In this document: positions 54,446 through 63,284 of the stretch, in pieces
Layout of the letters: each line of letters opens with the position of its first letter
Numbering within the stretch: position 1 is the stretch's first letter
The notes under the pieces: model-generated
Told to the model about the DNA's origin: nothing
The model's input: the letters and a program-made list of their open reading frames with translations, nothing else
Database searches by the model: none
Source: Rhodophyticola sp. CCM32
GTDB taxonomy: Bacteria; Pseudomonadota; Alphaproteobacteria; Rhodobacterales; Rhodobacteraceae
Direction: 5' to 3'
Length of the DNA: 64,000 bases
Assembly (NCBI RefSeq): GCF_004751985.1
Contig: NZ_CP038492.1
Location: 558,001-622,000 of the forward strand
Made by a program: the position numbers and the translations under genes

Positions 54446-54495
54446 GCCGGTGGATCAGGCCGGTCTTCGATCTGCCGGCAGAGGGGTGGGCGACA

Positions 54496-54526
54496 GAAAA
54501 AAACCGCGCCCGAAAAGGCGCGGTTT
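54496..54526 (-). terminator. Intrinsic terminator after rplI
   Basis: Read on the minus strand, AAACCGCGCC pairs with GGCGCGGTTT and is followed by a T-run. It starts about 25 bases after the rplI stop. Confidence 0.85.
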
Positions 54527-54551
54527 CAACAGGATACGTGATCAGGCGCGA

Positions 54552-55208
54552 TCAGGCGGTTTCGTCGTCACCGTCTTCCGTGCTGCCGTCTGCGTCAGAG
54601 GAGGCTTCGGCCTCTTCGGCACCGGCGGTGCCCTCTTCCAGATCATCAAGCTGCGCGGCGCCGATATCGTCGAACAGTTCGGCGATTTCGAACTCCGCCG
54701 CGGCTTCTTCCTCGGCGGCCAGATCCTGTATAGATTTGCCCGAGGCCTGAAGCTCGGCCTCTTCGGGGGACCGGGCCACATTCAGCAGAATATCCACCTC
54801 GACCTCGGGGTGCAGGATCACATGCACCGTATGCAGGCCCAGATCCTTGATCGGGCGTGACAGGGCGACCTGTTTGCGATCAACGGTAAAGCCATCCGCC
54901 GTCGCGGCCTCCGCTGCGTCACGGGTGGTGACAGAGCCATAAAGCGCACCGGCATCCGAGGCGGACCGGATCACGATGAACTGCTGACCAGCCAGCTTTT
55001 CGCCCATCTTGTCGGCTTCGGCCTTGGTCTCCAGGTTCTGCGTTTCAAGCTGCGCTTTCTGGTTTTCAAACGCCTTCAGATTCGCATCATTGGCGCGCAG
55101 CGCCTTTTTCTGCGGCAGAAGATAGTTGCGCGCATAGCCCTGTTTGACCGAGACCACATCGCCCATCTGGCCCAGTTTGGCCACGCGTTGCAGAAGAATA
55201 ACATCCAT
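54552..55208 (-). CDS. rplI: 50S ribosomal protein L9
   Basis: A 218-residue L9. The N-terminal domain begins [20 protein letters not shown] and runs into [19 protein letters not shown], the diagnostic motif. A long helix then leads to the C-terminal RNA-binding domain ([20 protein letters not shown]). It is longer than the usual 150 residues because of an acidic tail ([19 protein letters not shown] and more), seen in related alphaproteobacteria. An AGGAGAACAACC ribosome site precedes the ATG. It closes the operon rpsF-rpsR-rplI. Confidence 0.96.
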   Translation of the reverse strand: MDVILLQRVAKLGQMGDVVSVKQGYARNYLLPQKKALRANDANLKAFENQKAQLETQNLETKAEADKMGEKLAGQQFIVIRSASDAGALYGSVTTRDAAEAATADGFTVDRKQVALSRPIKDLGLHTVHVILHPEVEVDILLNVARSPEEAELQASGKSIQDLAAEEEAAAEFEIAELFDDIGAAQLDDLEEGTAGAEEAEASSDADGSTEDGDDETA

Positions 55209-55219
55209 GGTTGTTCTCC

Positions 55220-55447
55220 TTATTTCACGGCGTAGGGCAGCAATGCCAGAAACCGGGCGCGCTTGATGGCCTGGGCCAGTTTGCGCTGGTTCTTGGCACC
55301 GACAGCGGTGATGCGCGACGGCACGATCTTGCCACGCTCAGAGATGTAGCGTTGCAGAAGGCGGGTGTCTTTATAGTCGATCTTCGGCGCGTTATCGCCC
55401 TCAAACGGGTCAGATTTGCGACGACGGAAAAATGGTTTGGCAGCCAT
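55220..55447 (-). CDS. rpsR: 30S ribosomal protein S18
   Basis: A 75-residue ribosomal protein with the typical core [20 protein letters not shown] and the C-terminal [16 protein letters not shown]. It binds next to S6 on the platform of the small subunit. It sits between rpsF and rplI, 11 bases before rplI, as in most bacteria. Confidence 0.97.
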   Translation of the reverse strand: MAAKPFFRRRKSDPFEGDNAPKIDYKDTRLLQRYISERGKIVPSRITAVGAKNQRKLAQAIKRARFLALLPYAVK

Positions 55448-55465
55448 GGGTCTGATCCTTTCCTG

Positions 55466-55819
55466 TCAGCGACGTTCGCGGCGGTCGCCACGGTCGTCAC
55501 GTTTCTGCATCTGGACCGAGGGCAGCTCGGCATGTTCATCGACCTTGATGGTCAGAACCCGCATTACGTCATCATGCAGACGCATCAGGCGTTCCATTTC
55601 CTGCACGGCGGGCGCGGGGGCGTCGCTGCGCATATAGGCGTAATGGCCCTTGCGGTTCTTGTTGATCTTGTAGGCCATGGTCTTGATGCCCCAATACTCG
55701 TGATCCACGAGGTTGCCGCCATTATCGGTCAGCACGGTGCCAAAATGTTCGATCAGGCCTTCGGCTTGCGTGTTGGACAGATCCTGACGCGCAATCATCA
55801 CATGCTCATAAAGCGGCAT
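55466..55819 (-). CDS. rpsF: 30S ribosomal protein S6
   Basis: A 117-residue protein starting MPLYEHVMIARQDLSNTQAE, with YRINKN-like and YAYMRSDAPAPAVQEMERLMRL segments of S6. S6 and S18 form a heterodimer binding the central domain of 16S rRNA. It is the first gene of the operon. The 295-base gap upstream, to fabD, holds a weaker palindrome cluster (55978-56020) and the shared divergent promoter region. Confidence 0.96.
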   Translation of the reverse strand: MPLYEHVMIARQDLSNTQAEGLIEHFGTVLTDNGGNLVDHEYWGIKTMAYKINKNRKGHYAYMRSDAPAPAVQEMERLMRLHDDVMRVLTIKVDEHAELPSVQMQKRDDRGDRRERR

Positions 55820-55977
55820 GTCATCTCCAGTTCATGTCAAAGCGTGTTTCAAAGACCGGGGCTGTGATCCTCCGCCCCCCGGTCACGAGAGACCACGCCG
55901 GTGCAAAACAACGACGAAGGATTGGCGGCTTATAAGAGGGCCGGGGCCATGGCGCAAGACCCCTGATGCAGGGCTGT

Positions 55978-56020
55978 GGAAACCGCGCGTTTTCCATCTG
56001 GAATTCCTGCGAATTGCAGA
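55978..56020. repeat. Decayed tandem palindromes between rpsF and fabD
   Basis: GGAAACCGCGCGTTTTCC then GGAATTCCTGCGAATT, which resemble the perfect pair at 53867 but with several changed bases. Confidence 0.55.
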
Positions 56021-56114
56021 TGCTGCGATATGTCTGAAACCGGTTCACAATTGCGAAAAAGACCCGCATGCTCTAGCCCCGAGCCTGAAAGCAAGCGATG
56101 TGGAGGAGCATCCC

Positions 56115-57056
56115 ATGACCCGAGCCTTTATTTTCCCCGGTCAGGGCGCGCAGACCATTGGCATGGGCCATGACCTGGCCCAGGCCTATCCGGCGGCCAA
56201 AGCGGTGTTTGACGAGGTCGATGACGCTTTGGGTGAACGCCTGAGCACGCTGATCTGGGAGGGAGAGATCGACACGCTGACCCTGACCCGCAATGCGCAG
56301 CCTGCGCTGATGGCAACCTCGATGGCGGCGATGGCGGCGCTGAAATCCGAAGGGGTCGCGGTGACCGAGGCCGCGTTTGTCGCGGGCCATTCGCTTGGCG
56401 AATATTCGGCGCTTTGCGCGGCGGGGTCGATATCGCTGGCCGATACCGCCCGGTTGCTGCGCCGCCGGGGCGAGGCGATGCAGGAGGCCGTGCCCATGGG
56501 AGAGGGGGCGATGGCGGCCCTGCTGGGGCTGGATTTCGAGGCGGCGGTGGCCGTGGCGGAAGAGGCGGCGGACGGCCAGGTTTGTCAGGCGGCAAATGAC
56601 AATGATCCGGCGCAGGTTGTGGTGTCCGGCCACCGGGCGGCGGTGATGCGCGCGGTGGAGATTGCCAAGGTTGCGGGCGCGAAGCGGGCGATACTGCTGC
56701 CGGTCAGCGCCCCGTTCCATTGCGCGTTGATGGAACCGGCGGCCAAAGTCATGGCCGACGCGTTGAGCCATGTGGATGTGGAAGAACCGGTGGTGCCGCT
56801 GGTGGGCAATGTCACGGCGCGGTCGGAACGCTCTAAAATGCTGATCAGGAACAATCTGGTGGATCAGGTTACCGGATCGGTGCGCTGGCGTGAAAGCGTG
56901 TTGTGGATGGGCGAAAACGGTGTGACCGAGACCTGGGAAATTGGCGCGGGCAAGGCCCTGACGGGTATGGTGCGGCGGATCAACCGGGAGATTGCAACCT
57001 GTGCCGTGGGCACAGCCGATGATGTAAAGGCGGCTGCGGCGAGCCTGGGGGCGTAG
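56115..57056 (+). CDS. fabD: Malonyl-CoA:ACP transacylase
   Basis: A 313-residue acyltransferase that loads malonate onto acyl carrier protein. The nucleophile is S93 in GHSLGEYSAL; the partner histidine is in SAPFHCALMEPAA. The N-terminus TRAFIFPGQGAQTIGMG is the usual start. GGAGGA lies seven bases before the ATG at 56115. It opens a fatty-acid synthesis group with fabG, acpP and fabF downstream. Confidence 0.95.
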   Translation: MTRAFIFPGQGAQTIGMGHDLAQAYPAAKAVFDEVDDALGERLSTLIWEGEIDTLTLTRNAQPALMATSMAAMAALKSEGVAVTEAAFVAGHSLGEYSALCAAGSISLADTARLLRRRGEAMQEAVPMGEGAMAALLGLDFEAAVAVAEEAADGQVCQAANDNDPAQVVVSGHRAAVMRAVEIAKVAGAKRAILLPVSAPFHCALMEPAAKVMADALSHVDVEEPVVPLVGNVTARSERSKMLIRNNLVDQVTGSVRWRESVLWMGENGVTETWEIGAGKALTGMVRRINREIATCAVGTADDVKAAAASLGA

Positions 57057-57148
57057 CGACGGGCGGGTTTGCGGTAAGACATTTTTGTACCCCCTTTCGC
57101 GGGGCGGACCGGGCGCCGGATATGGGCCAATGGAAAAGGAAATCCACA

Positions 57149-57886
57149 ATGTTCGATTTGACAGGAAAAACCGCGCTGGTGACCGGGGCGTCCGGTGGGA
57201 TCGGGGCCGATATCGCGCGTCATCTGCATGGGGCGGGTGCCACGGTCGGCCTCAGCGGAACCCAGGTGGCGCCCCTGGAGGAGCTGGCCGCTGAACTGGC
57301 AGAGCGGGCGCATGTGCTGCCCTGCAACCTCAGCGATGCGGATGCGGTGGAGGCCCTTCCAAAACAAGCCATTGCCGAGATGGGGTCAGTGGATATCCTT
57401 GTGAATAACGCAGGGATAACGCGGGATAACCTGTTCATGCGCATGTCTGACGAGGACTGGGCCAGCGTGCTGGAGGTGAACCTGACCTCGACCATGCGAC
57501 TGTGCCGGGGGGTGTTGCGCGGAATGATGAAAGCCCGCTGGGGGCGGATTGTGAATATCAGTTCGGTTGTGGGGGCCACGGGCAACCCGGGGCAGGGCAA
57601 TTATGCCGCCTCGAAGGCCGGAATGGTGGGCATGTCGAAATCGCTTGCCTATGAGGTGGCCTCGCGCGGGATCACGGTGAATGCGGTGGCACCGGGTTTC
57701 ATCGAAACGGCGATGACCGGGAAACTGACAGAAGATCAGAAAGGCAAGATTCTGACGCAGATCCCGACGGGACGGATGGGGACACCGGCGGAGATTGCGG
57801 CAGCGGTGTTGTATCTGGCAAGTGCCGAGGCCGGATATGTCACCGGAACCGTGCTGCATGTGAATGGCGGAATGGCGATGTTGTGA
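57149..57886 (+). CDS. fabG: 3-oxoacyl-ACP reductase
   Basis: A 245-residue NADPH-dependent SDR of fatty-acid elongation. The cofactor motif TGASGGIG, the VNNAG motif, the serine in NISSVVGATGNPGQ, and YAASKAG give the complete catalytic set. The C-terminal GTVLHVNGGMAML is the family end. AAAAGGA lies eight bases before the ATG at 57149. Between fabG and acpP lies a 497-base gap, unusual for this group. Confidence 0.95.
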   Translation: MFDLTGKTALVTGASGGIGADIARHLHGAGATVGLSGTQVAPLEELAAELAERAHVLPCNLSDADAVEALPKQAIAEMGSVDILVNNAGITRDNLFMRMSDEDWASVLEVNLTSTMRLCRGVLRGMMKARWGRIVNISSVVGATGNPGQGNYAASKAGMVGMSKSLAYEVASRGITVNAVAPGFIETAMTGKLTEDQKGKILTQIPTGRMGTPAEIAAAVLYLASAEAGYVTGTVLHVNGGMAML

Positions 57887-58383
57887 TCCGCGCTGTCTGG
57901 CGCGGTCGGGGCCGCTATTGCGCTGTGCGGTACATTCATTCCGGTGCAGATAACGGTATCCTTTTTGAAGGCGTAACTTTTATTTCGGATAGTGAAAACG
58001 GCAGAAAATCCACGGGAAAACTGGCATATTGCGGGTCATCTGCGGGCGTTCCGCGCGGCGAAGGGCTGGATTTTTGGCGCCCGGTGCCTCATGTGTGGCA
58101 GCAGATTGATGGCGTTGTGCGCAAAGCGGATCGGAGCGGGACAGTGCCCCTGTCTTCCCGGGACGCTCTGTCATACGGCTTTCGGGGTTCGGTTATGGTG
58201 CCGGAAAAACCGCTATCACCGTAGTTGCCTTCGCGTCGGAGTATGCTATAGGCGGCGCAGATTTTCCGGGGGACGGTGACGTCAGACGGATATGGCGCGG
58301 GCAACCGGGTCAGAAACCGCCATATGGGCGAAACGAAGGGTGGCGCGAAGCATGCCAGCCCATAACGTATGAGGAAAAAGACC
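57887..58383. other. Long gap between fabG and acpP
   Basis: About 500 bases with no gene I can support. A few open frames exist on both strands (for example 57883-58224) but with poor codon use and no similarity. An AT-richer part near 57960-58000 and the TTGCCT and CTATAG sequences near 58225-58251 may be promoter parts for acpP. A structured leader cannot be excluded. Confidence 0.4.
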
Positions 58384-58617
58384 ATGAGCGACATCGCAGA
58401 TCGCGTTAAGAAAATCGTCGTTGAGCACCTGAGTGTGGAAGAGGACAAAGTGACCGAGAATGCCTCGTTCATTGACGACCTGGGCGCAGATTCGCTCGAC
58501 ACTGTTGAACTGGTGATGGCGTTTGAAGAAGAATTCGGCATCGAAATTCCCGATGATGCGGCTGAGACGATCCAGACTTTTGGCGACGCGGTGAAGTTCA
58601 TCAAGGACGCCTCGTAA
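58384..58617 (+). CDS. acpP: Acyl carrier protein
   Basis: A 77-residue, highly acidic four-helix carrier. The motif [19 protein letters not shown] holds the serine that carries 4-phosphopantetheine. It begins [16 protein letters not shown]. It delivers acyl chains in fatty-acid synthesis and to other enzymes. A clear terminator follows, so it is probably made from its own abundant transcript with fabF also transcribed separately or by read-through. Confidence 0.97.
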   Translation: MSDIADRVKKIVVEHLSVEEDKVTENASFIDDLGADSLDTVELVMAFEEEFGIEIPDDAAETIQTFGDAVKFIKDAS

Positions 58618-58647
58618 GCGACAGCTTGCTGGGTTACGATTTGCAGG

Positions 58648-58673
58648 CGGCACCTTTGACAGGTGCCGTTTTT
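58648..58673 (+). terminator. Intrinsic terminator after acpP
   Basis: CGGCACCT and AGGTGCCG form an eight-base stem with loop TTGAC, followed by TTTTT. Confidence 0.88.
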
Positions 58674-58730
58674 GCGTTTGGGGCCGGTGGTGACATGAGG
58701 GTGATCTTCAGGCGGGGTGCAGGCCGCGGG

Positions 58731-58766
58731 TGCCTCCGGCGGAAGTATTTCTGAGATAGAGAAGCA
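58731..58766. repeat. CTCCGGCGG-GTATTT intergenic motif
   Basis: TGCCTCCGGCGGAAGTATTT with a CTGAGATAGAGAAG tail, nearly identical to the motif at 32162. It lies between acpP and fabF. Confidence 0.55.
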
Positions 58767-58843
58767 GGGCGGGGCCGATTGCAGTGATTGCCCATTGGCG
58801 GTATCACGTATCGGATTGGGCTGAGAATAAAGAGGGGCAGATC

Positions 58844-60100
58844 ATGCGTCGTGTTGTTGTTACCGGGCTGGGCCTGGTTACGCCATTGGCATGCGGGGTC
58901 GAGGAAAGCTGGTCACGTTTGCTGGCCGGGCAATCGGGCGCCGGGACCATCACCAAATTTGACACGACCGGTTTTGCCACGACCTATGCCTGTGAGGTGC
59001 CGCGCGGCGATGGGTCGGACGGAACATTCAACCCCGATGACTGGATGGAGCCGAAAGAGCAGCGCAAGGTGGATGAGTTCATCCTCTATGGCATGGCGGC
59101 GGCGCAACAGGCGGTGGAAGATGCGGGCTGGACCCCCGAGGGGCGCGAGGATCAGATCCGCACCGGGGTGATGATCGGTTCCGGCATCGGCGGGCTGAAT
59201 TCGATTGCCGATACCTCGATTGTGCTGAACGAGCGCGGGCCACGGCGGGTATCGCCGTTCTTTGTGCCCGGCGCGCTGATCAATCTGGTCTCGGGGCAGG
59301 TGAGCATCCGCTACGGGTTCAAGGGGCCGAACCATGCGGTGGTGACCGCCTGTTCCACCGGCGCCCATGCGATTGGTGACGCGGCGCGGCTGATCATGCT
59401 GGATGATGCGGATGTGATGATTGCCGGGGGCGCCGAAAGCCCGATCGGGGCGATCGGTGTGGCCGGGTTCAATGCCTGCAAGGCGTTGAGCACCAAGCGC
59501 GGCGATACGCCGGAGGCGGCGAGCCGGCCCTGGGACGCGGATAGCGACGGGTTTGTCATGGGCGAGGGCGCCGGTGTGGTCGTGCTGGAGGAATATGAGC
59601 ATGCCATGGCCCGGGGTGCGAAGATCTATGCCGAGATACTGGGTTATGGCCTGTCGGGGGATGCCCATCACATCACCGCGCCACCGCCGGATCATGAAGG
59701 TGCCGAGCGGGCGATGCGCGCGGCGCTGAAACGGGCCGGGCTACAGCCATCGGATGTGGATTACGTGAATGCCCATGGCACCTCGACCATGGCCGATACG
59801 ATTGAACTGGCGGCGGTTGAGCGGCTGATGGGGGATCATGCGGCGGATCTGCTGATGTCCTCCACCAAATCGGCCACCGGGCATCTGCTGGGCGCGGCCG
59901 GGGCGATCGAGGCGATCTTTTCGATCCTGGCGCTGCGTGATCAGGTGGTGCCGCCGACCATCAATCTGGATAATGTGGCGGCTGAAACGCAGATCAACCT
60001 GTGTGCCAATGCCAAGGTCGAGGGGGAGATCAATGTGGTTCAGTCGAACTCTTTCGGGTTCGGCGGGACCAATGCCTGTCTGATCATGGGGAAAGTCTGA
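58844..60100 (+). CDS. fabF: 3-oxoacyl-ACP synthase II
   Basis: A 418-residue condensing enzyme. The catalytic cysteine is C170 in VVTACSTGAHAIGDA; the two histidines are in NAHGTSTMADTIE and ATGHLLGAAGAIEA. The last strand is SNSFGFGGTNACLI. An AGAGGGG site precedes the ATG at 58844; 20 codons upstream are open but unsupported. It follows acpP and precedes mltG by four bases. Confidence 0.96.
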   Translation: MRRVVVTGLGLVTPLACGVEESWSRLLAGQSGAGTITKFDTTGFATTYACEVPRGDGSDGTFNPDDWMEPKEQRKVDEFILYGMAAAQQAVEDAGWTPEGREDQIRTGVMIGSGIGGLNSIADTSIVLNERGPRRVSPFFVPGALINLVSGQVSIRYGFKGPNHAVVTACSTGAHAIGDAARLIMLDDADVMIAGGAESPIGAIGVAGFNACKALSTKRGDTPEAASRPWDADSDGFVMGEGAGVVVLEEYEHAMARGAKIYAEILGYGLSGDAHHITAPPPDHEGAERAMRAALKRAGLQPSDVDYVNAHGTSTMADTIELAAVERLMGDHAADLLMSSTKSATGHLLGAAGAIEAIFSILALRDQVVPPTINLDNVAAETQINLCANAKVEGEINVVQSNSFGFGGTNACLIMGKV

Positions 60101-60104
60101 CCTT

Positions 60105-61271
60105 ATGTGGAAACACATCGCGGCCAACGGGCTGAGCTTTCTGATTGTCGGGTTTATCGCCTTTGCCGGGGTCATCGGCTGGGGCCAGCGGACATTTACA
60201 AGCGAAGGCCCGCTGGATCAGGCGATTTTCTTTGAAGTGGCGCGGGGGGCGAGCCTGCGGACGGTTTCGGAAAACCTGTCGGAAGAGGGGGCGATTTCGA
60301 GCGCGATGATCTTTCGCCTTGGAGCGGATTACACCGATCAGGCGGGCGCCTTGCGGTTTGGGAATTACGAAATTCCGGCGGGGGCCTCGATGGTGGATAT
60401 TCTGGATATCCTGACCTCGGGCGGGGCCTCGACCTTCCGTTACACGGCCACATTCGTACTGGAAAATCAGGGATCGGGGGAGATCCGCCTGCGGGAGCGT
60501 GTGCCGGGGACCGGCGAGATTATCGACCTGGCGCGGTTCGCCTATGAGGAGGAGGTGCCGGAGATTTACCGGGAGCTGACAGCCGGGGATGCGGGCGTGG
60601 TGTATCGCATTTCGGTGCCCGAGGGCCTGACCAACTGGCAGATTGTCGAGGGTCTGACCCAGGCGGAATTTCTGAGCGGAGAGGTGTCTGAGCAACCGGC
60701 CGAAGGGATGCTGGCGCCCGATACCTATGAGGTGGCCCGGGGCGCCGACCGGCAGGGTTTGCTGGACCGGATGCAGGCGGCGCAGGAGGATATTCTGGCC
60801 CTGGCCTGGGCGGAGCGGGCCGATGATGTGCCGCTGGATACGCCGGAAGAGGCGCTGATACTGGCCTCGATCATCGAGAAAGAGACGTCGGTGCCCGGAG
60901 AACGGGGCGCTGTGGCCAGTGTGTTCGAGAATCGGCTGAACCGGGGGATGCGGTTGCAGACCGATCCGACGGTGATTTACGGGGTCACAAACGGGCGCGG
61001 TGTGTTGGGGCGCGGCATCCGGCAAAGCGAATTGCGCGATGACAACCCCTGGAACACCTATGTGATTGACGGGCTGCCCGCGACGCCGATCGCGAACCCG
61101 GGGCGGGCGGCAATCGCGGCGGCGGTGAACCCGGATGAGACGGATTTCGTGTTCTTCGTGGCCGATGGGAGCGGCGGGCATGCCTTTGCCGAAACCCTTG
61201 AGGAACATAATGAAAATGTTGCCCGTTGGCGGCAGATCGAGGCCGAGCAGGGGGCGGCCGAGACCGAGTGA
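60105..61271 (+). CDS. mltG: Endolytic transglycosylase MltG (YceG family)
   Basis: A 388-residue inner-membrane enzyme that cuts peptidoglycan strands and sets their length. One N-terminal transmembrane helix (LSFLIVGFIAFAGVIGW) leads to a LysM-like domain and the YceG catalytic domain. The catalytic glutamate is in ASIIEKETSVPGER (near residue 258), followed by VASVFENRLNRGMRLQTDPT and the terminal FVADGSGGHAFAETLEEHN. It is four bases after fabF. In Rhodobacterales this gene is a common left neighbour of the gene transfer agent cluster. Confidence 0.94.
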   Translation: MWKHIAANGLSFLIVGFIAFAGVIGWGQRTFTSEGPLDQAIFFEVARGASLRTVSENLSEEGAISSAMIFRLGADYTDQAGALRFGNYEIPAGASMVDILDILTSGGASTFRYTATFVLENQGSGEIRLRERVPGTGEIIDLARFAYEEEVPEIYRELTAGDAGVVYRISVPEGLTNWQIVEGLTQAEFLSGEVSEQPAEGMLAPDTYEVARGADRQGLLDRMQAAQEDILALAWAERADDVPLDTPEEALILASIIEKETSVPGERGAVASVFENRLNRGMRLQTDPTVIYGVTNGRGVLGRGIRQSELRDDNPWNTYVIDGLPATPIANPGRAAIAAAVNPDETDFVFFVADGSGGHAFAETLEEHNENVARWRQIEAEQGAAETE

Positions 61272-61533
61272 GGGCAGAGGCGATGGACCGAGGGGCCAGC
61301 CCCTCGTGCTCCCCGGGATATTGGTAAAGCAGAGAAGGCAGGGTTAACAGATCGTAACAGCGTGCGGTCTGTGTTAAGTATTTGGAAATAAAAAACTTAT
61401 TGACTATGCGAACGGTCTCTGGCATCTCTTGTGGCATGCTGGAAGAAGTGGGTAAGCGGCCCGGGAGTTGATCCCCGTGGTCGCTTTTTCGTTTCTCGCT
61501 CGTGCGGATTTTCAGGCACGGGAAATTTCAAAC
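61272..61533 (+). promoter_or_regulatory. Probable promoter region of the GTA cluster
   Basis: A 260-base gap. The part 61343-61415 is strikingly AT-rich compared with the surroundings and holds GTTAAC, TTAAG and a TTGACT hexamer (61400-61405) but only a weak -10 17 bases later. GTA clusters are known to be controlled by GafA and CtrA; TTAA-containing half sites here fit that idea, but no full CtrA site (TTAA-N7-TTAA) was found. A variant of the intergenic motif (TCCCCGGGATATTGG) is at 61308-61340. Confidence 0.5.
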
Positions 61534-61725
61534 ATGACAGTGATTACAGAAGACAGATCCGGCCCGGGAACGGACCGGGAAGATATGGCGCGGGCGGACC
61601 GGGTTGTGACGCAGGCGATGAAGGCGTTCGAAGTGACGCTGGAAGTTCTGGACGATGCGGTTGAGACCCTGAGGGCCGGGGCAATGGCGGGGGGCAGGAG
61701 GTCTCGAAAGACCTCAGGGCGATGA
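61534..61725 (+). CDS. Small protein at the start of the GTA cluster (g1-like, possible small terminase)
   Basis: A 63-residue protein upstream of the large terminase. It is acidic in the middle and has a helical segment ADRVVTQAMKAFEVTLEVLD, suitable for a small DNA-binding or oligomerising protein. The position matches the first gene (g1) of the Rhodobacter capsulatus GTA, whose product was identified as a small terminase. Sequence alone does not prove it. The ATG at 61534 has only a weak ribosome site; a frame open from 61468 exists. Confidence 0.6.
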   Translation: MTVITEDRSGPGTDREDMARADRVVTQAMKAFEVTLEVLDDAVETLRAGAMAGGRRSRKTSGR

Positions 61726-61767
61726 ATGGCGCCTTTCTGTTCGCTTTGGCTATGGAGGAGAAGGCAC

Positions 61768-63177
61768 GTGTTGCAGCAGGAAAACATGTCGGGGGCGGGG
61801 CGGGAGGCCGGTTTGACCTCGACGCGGCCCGCGCTGAGATCGGCCTCCGCCTGGCTTGCCTCAGAACCGCCGGAAGTGGTGGAGAGATTTCTGGCGGGGT
61901 TGAGTGACGCGGCCCTTGCGGCTTTGCCTTATGTGTTTGACGTCTGGGCGCTGCCGCATCAATTGCCGCCGGAGGGGGATTGGCGGAGCTGGGTCATTCT
62001 GGGCGGTCGCGGCGCGGGGAAAACCCGCGCCGGGGCGGAATGGGTGCGGGCCATGGTGGAAGGCGGCACGCCCGAGGCGCCGGGACGGGCGCGACGGGTG
62101 GCGCTGGTGGGGGAGACCTATGATCAGGCATTGGCGGTGATGGTGAAGGGGGAGAGCGGGATACTTGCCTGTTCTCCCCCCGACCGTTGCCCGCGCTGGG
62201 TGGCGGGTGAGCGGTTGCTGATCTGGCCGAACGGGGCGGAGGCGCGGCTGTATTCCGCCCATGACCCGGAGGCGTTGCGCGGGCCGCAATTCGATGCGGC
62301 CTGGGTGGATGAGCTGGCGAAGTGGAAACGGGCGGAAGAGACCTGGGACATGTTGCAATTCGGGCTGCGGCTGGGCCGTCATCCGCAGCAGGTTGTGACG
62401 ACGACCCCCCGCAATCTGGGGGTTCTGAAGGATTTGCTTGCGCGTGACAGCACGGTGATGACCCATGCGCCGACAGAGGCGAACCGGGCCTATCTGGCGC
62501 CGTCTTTTCTGGAGGATGTGCGGGAGCGGTATGGGCAAACGCGGCTGGGGCGGCAGGAGCTGGATGGCGAATTGCTGGAAGATGTGGAGGGCGCCCTGTG
62601 GCGCCGGGCCGATCTGGATGCCGGGCGTGTGGATCAGGTGCCGGAGGGTGCGGGCGTGATTGTGGCGGTGGACCCGCCGGTGACCGGGCATGACGGGTCT
62701 GATGCCTGCGGGATCGTGGTGGTGGCCGTGATGCGGGACGGGCCGCCGGAGACATGGCGCGCGGTGGTTCTTGAGGATTGTTCGGTCCGGGCGGCAACGC
62801 CGCAGGGTTGGGCGGAAGTGGCCAGCGCCGCATATCACCGGCACCGGGCCGAGCGCATGGTGGCGGAGGTCAATCAGGGCGGTGATCTGGTCGAGACGAT
62901 CATGCGGCAGACCGATCCGCTGATCAATTACCGGGCGGTCCGGGCGTCGCGGGGCAAGGTTGCGCGGGCCGAGCCGGTGGCGGCGCTCTATGAACAGGGG
63001 CGGGTGGCGCATCTGGGGGTCTTGAGCGCGTTGGAAGACGAGATGTGCCGGATGGCCCTGACCGGGTTTGAGGGCCGCGGCAGCCCGGACCGGGTGGATG
63101 CGCTGGTCTGGGCGCTGACCGACGGGATGCTGGTGCCCGCGCGCGCCTATCGCAACCCGAAGCTGCGGGTGCTTTAG
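61768..63177 (+). CDS. GTA large terminase (DNA-packaging ATPase/nuclease, g2)
   Basis: A 469-residue terminase. The ATPase Walker A is GGRGAGKTRAGAEWVR near residues 79-94, and the Walker B is DAAWVDELAKW. The C-terminal nuclease domain has VDPPVTGHDGSDACG with its metal-binding aspartates. It packs host DNA into GTA heads. The GTG at 61768 follows GGAGGAG by seven bases; ATG at 61786 is an alternative, and an ATG-started frame at 61726 has no support. It lies between a small g1-like gene and a portal gene, in GTA order. Confidence 0.9.
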   Translation: MLQQENMSGAGREAGLTSTRPALRSASAWLASEPPEVVERFLAGLSDAALAALPYVFDVWALPHQLPPEGDWRSWVILGGRGAGKTRAGAEWVRAMVEGGTPEAPGRARRVALVGETYDQALAVMVKGESGILACSPPDRCPRWVAGERLLIWPNGAEARLYSAHDPEALRGPQFDAAWVDELAKWKRAEETWDMLQFGLRLGRHPQQVVTTTPRNLGVLKDLLARDSTVMTHAPTEANRAYLAPSFLEDVRERYGQTRLGRQELDGELLEDVEGALWRRADLDAGRVDQVPEGAGVIVAVDPPVTGHDGSDACGIVVVAVMRDGPPETWRAVVLEDCSVRAATPQGWAEVASAAYHRHRAERMVAEVNQGGDLVETIMRQTDPLINYRAVRASRGKVARAEPVAALYEQGRVAHLGVLSALEDEMCRMALTGFEGRGSPDRVDALVWALTDGMLVPARAYRNPKLRVL

Positions 63178-63284
63178 GAACCTGGCAGCAGGATATCGGA
63201 CCGGGACGGGGCGCTCATCTGCCCTTGTTGGGGGGCCTCGCAATCGCGACGGCGCCCTTTTTCATGGATTGAGGAGAGATGCGG

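Noticed and set aside
57883..58279. Two short plus-strand frames between fabG and acpP
   Set aside because: They have no ribosome site or similarity and unusual composition, including runs of Cys and Arg.
61722..61907. 61-codon frame starting in an ATGA overlap with the g1-like gene
   Set aside because: The terminase frame has a strong ribosome site at 61754-61760 and clear similarity. The overlapping frame has no recognisable family, although the ATGA overlap is tempting.
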